From NCBI RefSeq assembly GCF_002022275.1, contig NZ_MSDF01000025.1, positions 134,775 through 198,774 of the forward strand: a stretch of DNA of 64,000 bases, in the 5' to 3' direction. Position numbers and translations under genes: made by a program. The notes under the pieces were generated by a model, which was not told where the DNA came from, did no database searches, and was given only the letters and a program-made list of their open reading frames with translations. Positions 60,633 to 64,000 of this stretch are shown here, piece after piece (position 1 is the stretch's first letter; each line of letters starts with the position of its first letter). Source of the stretch: Pseudomonas fluorescens. GTDB lineage: Bacteria; Pseudomonadota; Gammaproteobacteria; Pseudomonadales; Pseudomonadaceae.

Positions 60633-61591
60633 CCGCAGTTACACCCCCGTCGCCACGCATTGGCATCATCGGCACCGGCGCTATTGGTGGGTTCTACGGC
60701 CTGATGCTGGCGCGTGCCGGGTTCGATGTGCACTTTCTGTTGCGCAGTGAATACGCCGCGGTCAGCGAGCATGGCCTGCACCTTAACAGTACGTTGCACG
60801 GCAGATTGCACCTGCACCCGGTGCAGGCTTATGCACGCGCCGCCGACATGCCGGCGTGCGATTGGCTGCTGGTGGGCACCAAGTCCACCGGCAATGTGGA
60901 CCTCGCCCCGACCCTCGCCCAGGTCGCTGCGCCGGACGCCAAAATAGTGCTGCTGCAAAACGGCCTCGACGTTGAAGACAGCCTGCGCCAACACTTGCCG
61001 GCATCGCTGCATTTGCTCGGTGGCCTGTGCTACATCGGCGTGCACCGCTCGGCGCCCGGCGTCGTCGAGCATCAGGCCCTGGGCCGGGTCAATCTGGGTT
61101 ATCACAGTGGCAGCGCAGCCCATGATGAAAGCCGTCAGCAAGCCATCGTCGAAGAAGGCGCCGCGTTGTTTCACAAGGCGGGTATCGACTCCCAGGCCAT
61201 GGCCAATGTGCATCAGGCACGCTGGCACAAGCTGGTGTGGAATGTGCCGTACAACGGCCTTTCCGTGTTGCTCGGTAGCGGCACCACGGCGATGATGGCT
61301 GATGAATCGAGCCGCGAATTGATCCAGGCGCTGATGGCTGAAGTGGTGAAGGGGGCTCATGCCTGTGGCCATGAAATTCCTGCAAGCTATGCCGAGCAGA
61401 TGTTCGCCATGACCGAAACCATGGACGACTACCTGCCCAGCATGTACCACGACCACGTGCACAAACGTCCGCTGGAACTGGCGGCCATTTACGCGCGGCC
61501 ACTGGCGGCGGCCAGTGCGGCAGGTTGCGAATTGCCACGCATGCAGGCGCTGTATCAGGCCTTGAGTTTTATTGATCGGCACAATCGTTGA
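60629..61591 (+). CDS. Putative 2-dehydropantoate 2-reductase (PanE-like)
   Basis: A 320-residue NADP-dependent reductase. Rossmann motif IGIIGTGAIGGFYGLMLAR near residue 12; VGTKSTGN; VLLQNGLDVED near residue 110; catalytic Lys in WHKLVWNVPYNGLSVLLG near residue 198; C-terminal helical domain. The family includes PanE (pantothenate synthesis) and many paralogues, and pseudomonads carry several, so the pathway role is not certain. Coupled to the thioredoxin-like gene. Confidence 0.85.
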   Translation: MTAVTPPSPRIGIIGTGAIGGFYGLMLARAGFDVHFLLRSEYAAVSEHGLHLNSTLHGRLHLHPVQAYARAADMPACDWLLVGTKSTGNVDLAPTLAQVAAPDAKIVLLQNGLDVEDSLRQHLPASLHLLGGLCYIGVHRSAPGVVEHQALGRVNLGYHSGSAAHDESRQQAIVEEGAALFHKAGIDSQAMANVHQARWHKLVWNVPYNGLSVLLGSGTTAMMADESSRELIQALMAEVVKGAHACGHEIPASYAEQMFAMTETMDDYLPSMYHDHVHKRPLELAAIYARPLAAASAAGCELPRMQALYQALSFIDRHNR

Positions 61592-61618
61592 GCGGGACGC
61601 TGACTCGGGGGAAACACC

Positions 61619-62536
61619 ATGGCGAAGGGATTGGGCGACAAACTGGTGCTGGCGATTTCCTCGCGGGCGCTGTTCGACCTGAGCGACAGCCACAAGGTCT
61701 ACCTGGCAGAAGGGGTTGAGGCATATCGCAAATACCAGATCGAGCACGAAGAAGAGACGCTTGAGCCCGGCGATGCTTTCCCGCTGGTAAAAAAACTGTT
61801 GAGCCTCAATGCCAGCCTGGGCCGTGCACGGGTGGAAGTGGTGCTGGTGTCGCGCAACAGTGCCGACACCGGCTTGCGCGTGTTCAATTCGATCCAGCAT
61901 TACGGCCTGGATATTTCCCGCGCCGCGTTCGTGGGCGGGCGCAGTCCTTATCCTTATCTGGCGGCGTTTGGTTGCCACCTGTTTCTGTCCACCCATGCCG
62001 AAGATGTACGCAGCGCGCTGGATGCCGGCTTTGCCGCTGCGACTATTCTGTCAGGCGGTGCGCGACGCGCCTCGAGTGAAGAATTGCGGATCGCGTTTGA
62101 TGGCGATGCCGTGTTGTTTTCCGATGAGTCGGAGCGTGTGTATCAGGCCGGAGGCCTGGAGGCATTCCTGACCAACGAGCGCGAGTCAGCGCGCGAGCCT
62201 TTGCATGGCGGACCCTTCAAAGGGTTCCTGGCGGCGCTGAATTTGTTGCAGCGTGAGTTCGCCGACGAGGCTTGTCCGATCCGCACCGCCCTGGTCACTG
62301 CACGCTCGGCGCCGTCTCACGAACGGGTGATTCGCACGTTGCGCGAATGGGATATCCGCCTGGACGAGTCGCTGTTTCTCGGTGGCCTGGAGAAGTCCGC
62401 GTTCCTGGAAGCGTTTGCCGCCGATGTGTTTTTCGATGACCAGGCCGGGCATTGTGAGAAAGCCAACGCGGTGGTCGCCACCGGGCATGTGCCCCATGGC
62501 ATCAGTAACGAGTTGAAAATCCAGAGCGAGAGCTGA
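61619..62536 (+). CDS. 5'-nucleotidase
   Basis: A 305-residue protein of the cytosolic 5'-nucleotidase family (NT5C1-like, haloacid dehalogenase fold). Visible features: LVLAISSRALFDL near residue 9 (the first acidic nucleophile region reads SSRALFDL), VVLVSRNSADTGLRVFNSI near residue 75, AFVGGRSPYPYLAAF, IAFDGDAVLFSDESE near residue 158 and DVFFDDQAGHCE near residue 265. It dephosphorylates nucleoside monophosphates. GGGGGAAACACC precedes the start. Confidence 0.85.
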   Translation: MAKGLGDKLVLAISSRALFDLSDSHKVYLAEGVEAYRKYQIEHEEETLEPGDAFPLVKKLLSLNASLGRARVEVVLVSRNSADTGLRVFNSIQHYGLDISRAAFVGGRSPYPYLAAFGCHLFLSTHAEDVRSALDAGFAAATILSGGARRASSEELRIAFDGDAVLFSDESERVYQAGGLEAFLTNERESAREPLHGGPFKGFLAALNLLQREFADEACPIRTALVTARSAPSHERVIRTLREWDIRLDESLFLGGLEKSAFLEAFAADVFFDDQAGHCEKANAVVATGHVPHGISNELKIQSES

Positions 62537-62602
62537 TCCGAACTCTGCAAGGCGCTGCTAAGCTGATTCAATCTCCGCCATCCTGGCCGTCCAGGAGGTT
62601 CT

Positions 62603-63103
62603 ATGATCCGTTCGATGCTGTACGCCACAGACCTTGGTCTGTATGCGCCTTATGTGATGCAACATGCGCTGGCACTGGCCCGAACGTTCAAGGCGGATTT
62701 GTATGTGATTCACGTGGTCGAGCCGATCGGGCTGTTCGCCGAATCGGTGTTGCAGAGCTACCTTGATGAGAAGGCCTTGAATGAGTGGCAGAGCCAGGGC
62801 TTGACCACCGTGATGGCGACCATTGAGCAACGCGTGCTGGACAGTTTTCGCGAGGAGTTGGGGGAAGGGGAGCAGGACTTGCAGTTGATTCGCTCGGTGC
62901 GGGTGATCCAGGGGGACCCGTGCGAGGTGATTCTCGACCAACTGCGTAAACTTTCCGTTGACCTGTTGATCGTAGGTAGTCATAGCCATGCAACCGCAGC
63001 GGCCACACCGCTCGGACGCACCGCTGCACGGGTGTTGCAGCTGTCTACGGTACCGGTTTATCTGGTGCCCTCTTTGCAGCGGCGACGCAGCGACGACATA
63101 TGA
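62603..63103 (+). CDS. Universal stress protein
   Basis: A 166-residue UspA-fold protein: IRSMLYATDLGLYAPYVMQH at the N-terminus, YVIHVVEPIG, and the ATP-binding end VDLLIVGSHSHATAAATPLG (GxxHG-like motif altered to GSHSH) then RTAARVLQLSTVPVYLVPS. CAGGAGGTTCT precedes the ATG. It stands alone between the nucleotidase gene and cysB. Confidence 0.92.
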   Translation: MIRSMLYATDLGLYAPYVMQHALALARTFKADLYVIHVVEPIGLFAESVLQSYLDEKALNEWQSQGLTTVMATIEQRVLDSFREELGEGEQDLQLIRSVRVIQGDPCEVILDQLRKLSVDLLIVGSHSHATAAATPLGRTAARVLQLSTVPVYLVPSLQRRRSDDI

Positions 63104-63207
63104 CCTGTAGAAAACGATAAAAAGTTCTAGATTTATCCGTCCTACCTTTAATATAGTTATATACCGTCGCTGATACCCGTGGCGTCTATCTGCTTTGAGG
63201 GACACAT
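63104..63207 (+). promoter_or_regulatory. Promoter and operator region of cysB
   Basis: About 100 bases, AT-rich around 63110-63165 (TTTAATATAGTTATATACC). Possible -10 elements are TAATAT or TATAGT near 63155; the -35 is not clear. CysB and other LysR regulators commonly bind such sequence near their own start, but no specific operator is defined here. Confidence 0.35.
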
Positions 63208-64000
63208 ATGAAGCTTCAACAACTGCGCTACATCTGGGAAGTGGCGCACCACGACCTCAACGTTTCCGCTACTGCTCAAAGCCTCTACACCTCGCAACCC
63301 GGTATCAGCAAGCAGATCCGCCTGCTCGAAGACGAGCTGGGCGTTGAAGTGTTCGCACGCAGCGGCAAGCACCTGACCCGCGTCACGCCAGCCGGTGAGC
63401 GCATCATCACCACCGCCGGCGAGATTCTGCGCAAAGTCGAAAGCATCAAGCAGATTGCCCAGGAATTCTCCAACGAGAAGAAAGGCACCCTGTCGATCGC
63501 CACCACTCACACCCAGGCACGTTACGCATTGCCGCCGGTAATCCGCGATTTCATCAAGCAATACCCTGACGTTGCGTTGCACATGCACCAGGGTTCGCCG
63601 ATGCAGATCGCCGAGATGGCCGCTGACGGCACCGTCGATTTCGCCATCGCCACCGAAGCTCTGGAGCTGTTCGGCGACCTGGTGATGATGCCGTGCTACC
63701 GCTGGAACCGTTGCGTGGTCGTGCCTCAAGGTCACCCGCTGGCGAAGTTGCCGAAGCTGACCCTGGAAGCCCTGGCTGAATACCCGATCGTGACCTACGT
63801 GTTCGGTTTCACCGGCCGTTCCAAGCTCGACGAAGCCTTCAGCCACCGTGGCCTCACGCCGAAAGTGGTGTTCACCGCCGCCGACGCCGACGTCATCAAG
63901 ACTTACGTACGCCTGGGCCTGGGTGTGGGCATCGTCGCCAAGATGGCGGTCGACACCGCCCTCGACAAAGACCTGGTGGTACTCGACGCCAGCGAGCTGT
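63208..64000 (+). CDS. cysB: LysR-type sulfur regulator CysB, 3' end missing
   Basis: The first 264 residues of a LysR-type protein; the gene runs off the right edge without a stop. Winged helix: MKLQQLRYIWEVAHHDLNVS, SLYTSQPGISKQIRLLEDEL. Ligand domain: TLSIATTHTQARYALPPVI (T-T-H-T-Q are the acetylserine/sulfate pocket) and FTAADADVIKTYVRLGLGVG. CysB activates sulfate assimilation genes. TGAGGGACACAT precedes the ATG. Confidence 0.96.
   Translation, partial: MKLQQLRYIWEVAHHDLNVSATAQSLYTSQPGISKQIRLLEDELGVEVFARSGKHLTRVTPAGERIITTAGEILRKVESIKQIAQEFSNEKKGTLSIATTHTQARYALPPVIRDFIKQYPDVALHMHQGSPMQIAEMAADGTVDFAIATEALELFGDLVMMPCYRWNRCVVVPQGHPLAKLPKLTLEALAEYPIVTYVFGFTGRSKLDEAFSHRGLTPKVVFTAADADVIKTYVRLGLGVGIVAKMAVDTALDKDLVVLDASEL

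Noticed and set aside
1..64000. CRISPR arrays, transposases, integrases or prophage genes
   Set aside because: No regularly spaced direct repeats and no such protein motifs in any frame; the only repeats are REP doublets and the internal rhs YD repeats.

Overview
The window is a chromosomal segment of a fluorescent pseudomonad, most likely of the Pseudomonas fluorescens group. This rests on recognised gene families and order: the tyrA-aroA fusion followed by cmk, rpsA and ihfB; an O-antigen locus between ihfB and wbpM/comEA; the oprI - L,D-transpeptidase - tesA - ybbA - ybbP - greB block; and Pseudomonas-type REP doublets. No database search was possible.

Layout. 1-5560: housekeeping genes (3' part of tyrA-aroA, cmk, rpsA with a structured leader, a small lipoprotein, ihfB, lapA). 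5561-19466: an AT-rich start grading into GC-rich genes, forming a heteropolymeric O-antigen cluster of wzx, an HlpA-like glycosyltransferase, wzy, a GT4 transferase, wbjB-C-D (UDP-N-acetyl-L-fucosamine synthesis), wbjE, wbjF/wbpV, wbpL and wbpM. Its 3' half resembles the P. aeruginosa O11 cluster. No wzz gene is present. The wzy gene carries a run of nine G, a candidate phase-variation switch.

19578-23807: a ComEA-like protein, TetR and GntR regulators, a DUF1989 protein, a small membrane protein and an ethanolamine-type permease. 23808-32302: the complete kdpFABC-kdpDE potassium system, with a helically phased array of half-sites upstream and REP doublets before kdpF, between kdpC and kdpD, and after kdpE. 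32322-35913: a patatin, a lipoprotein, a CHAD protein, a thioesterase and a small membrane protein.

36074-41427: an orphan Rhs polymorphic toxin with a predicted HNH-type nuclease tip and a tightly coupled AT-rich immunity candidate. A 14-codon reading frame with a good ribosome-binding site overlaps the presumed TTG start of rhs, so the 5' end needs checking.

41585-51414: a chemoreceptor, TatD, an MltF-type lytic transglycosylase, DoxX, an unknown small protein, a Gld-like ABC system and an unknown coiled-coil protein. 51535-57649: greB, ybbP/ybbA divergent from tesA, a small Cys-containing protein, an L,D-transpeptidase and oprI. 58262-64000: a GNAT protein, a DAHP synthase, PilZ and thioredoxin-like genes whose start codons overlap on opposite strands, a PanE-like reductase, a 5'-nucleotidase, a universal stress protein and the 5' part of cysB. 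I saw no tRNA, rRNA, CRISPR array, transposase or prophage.
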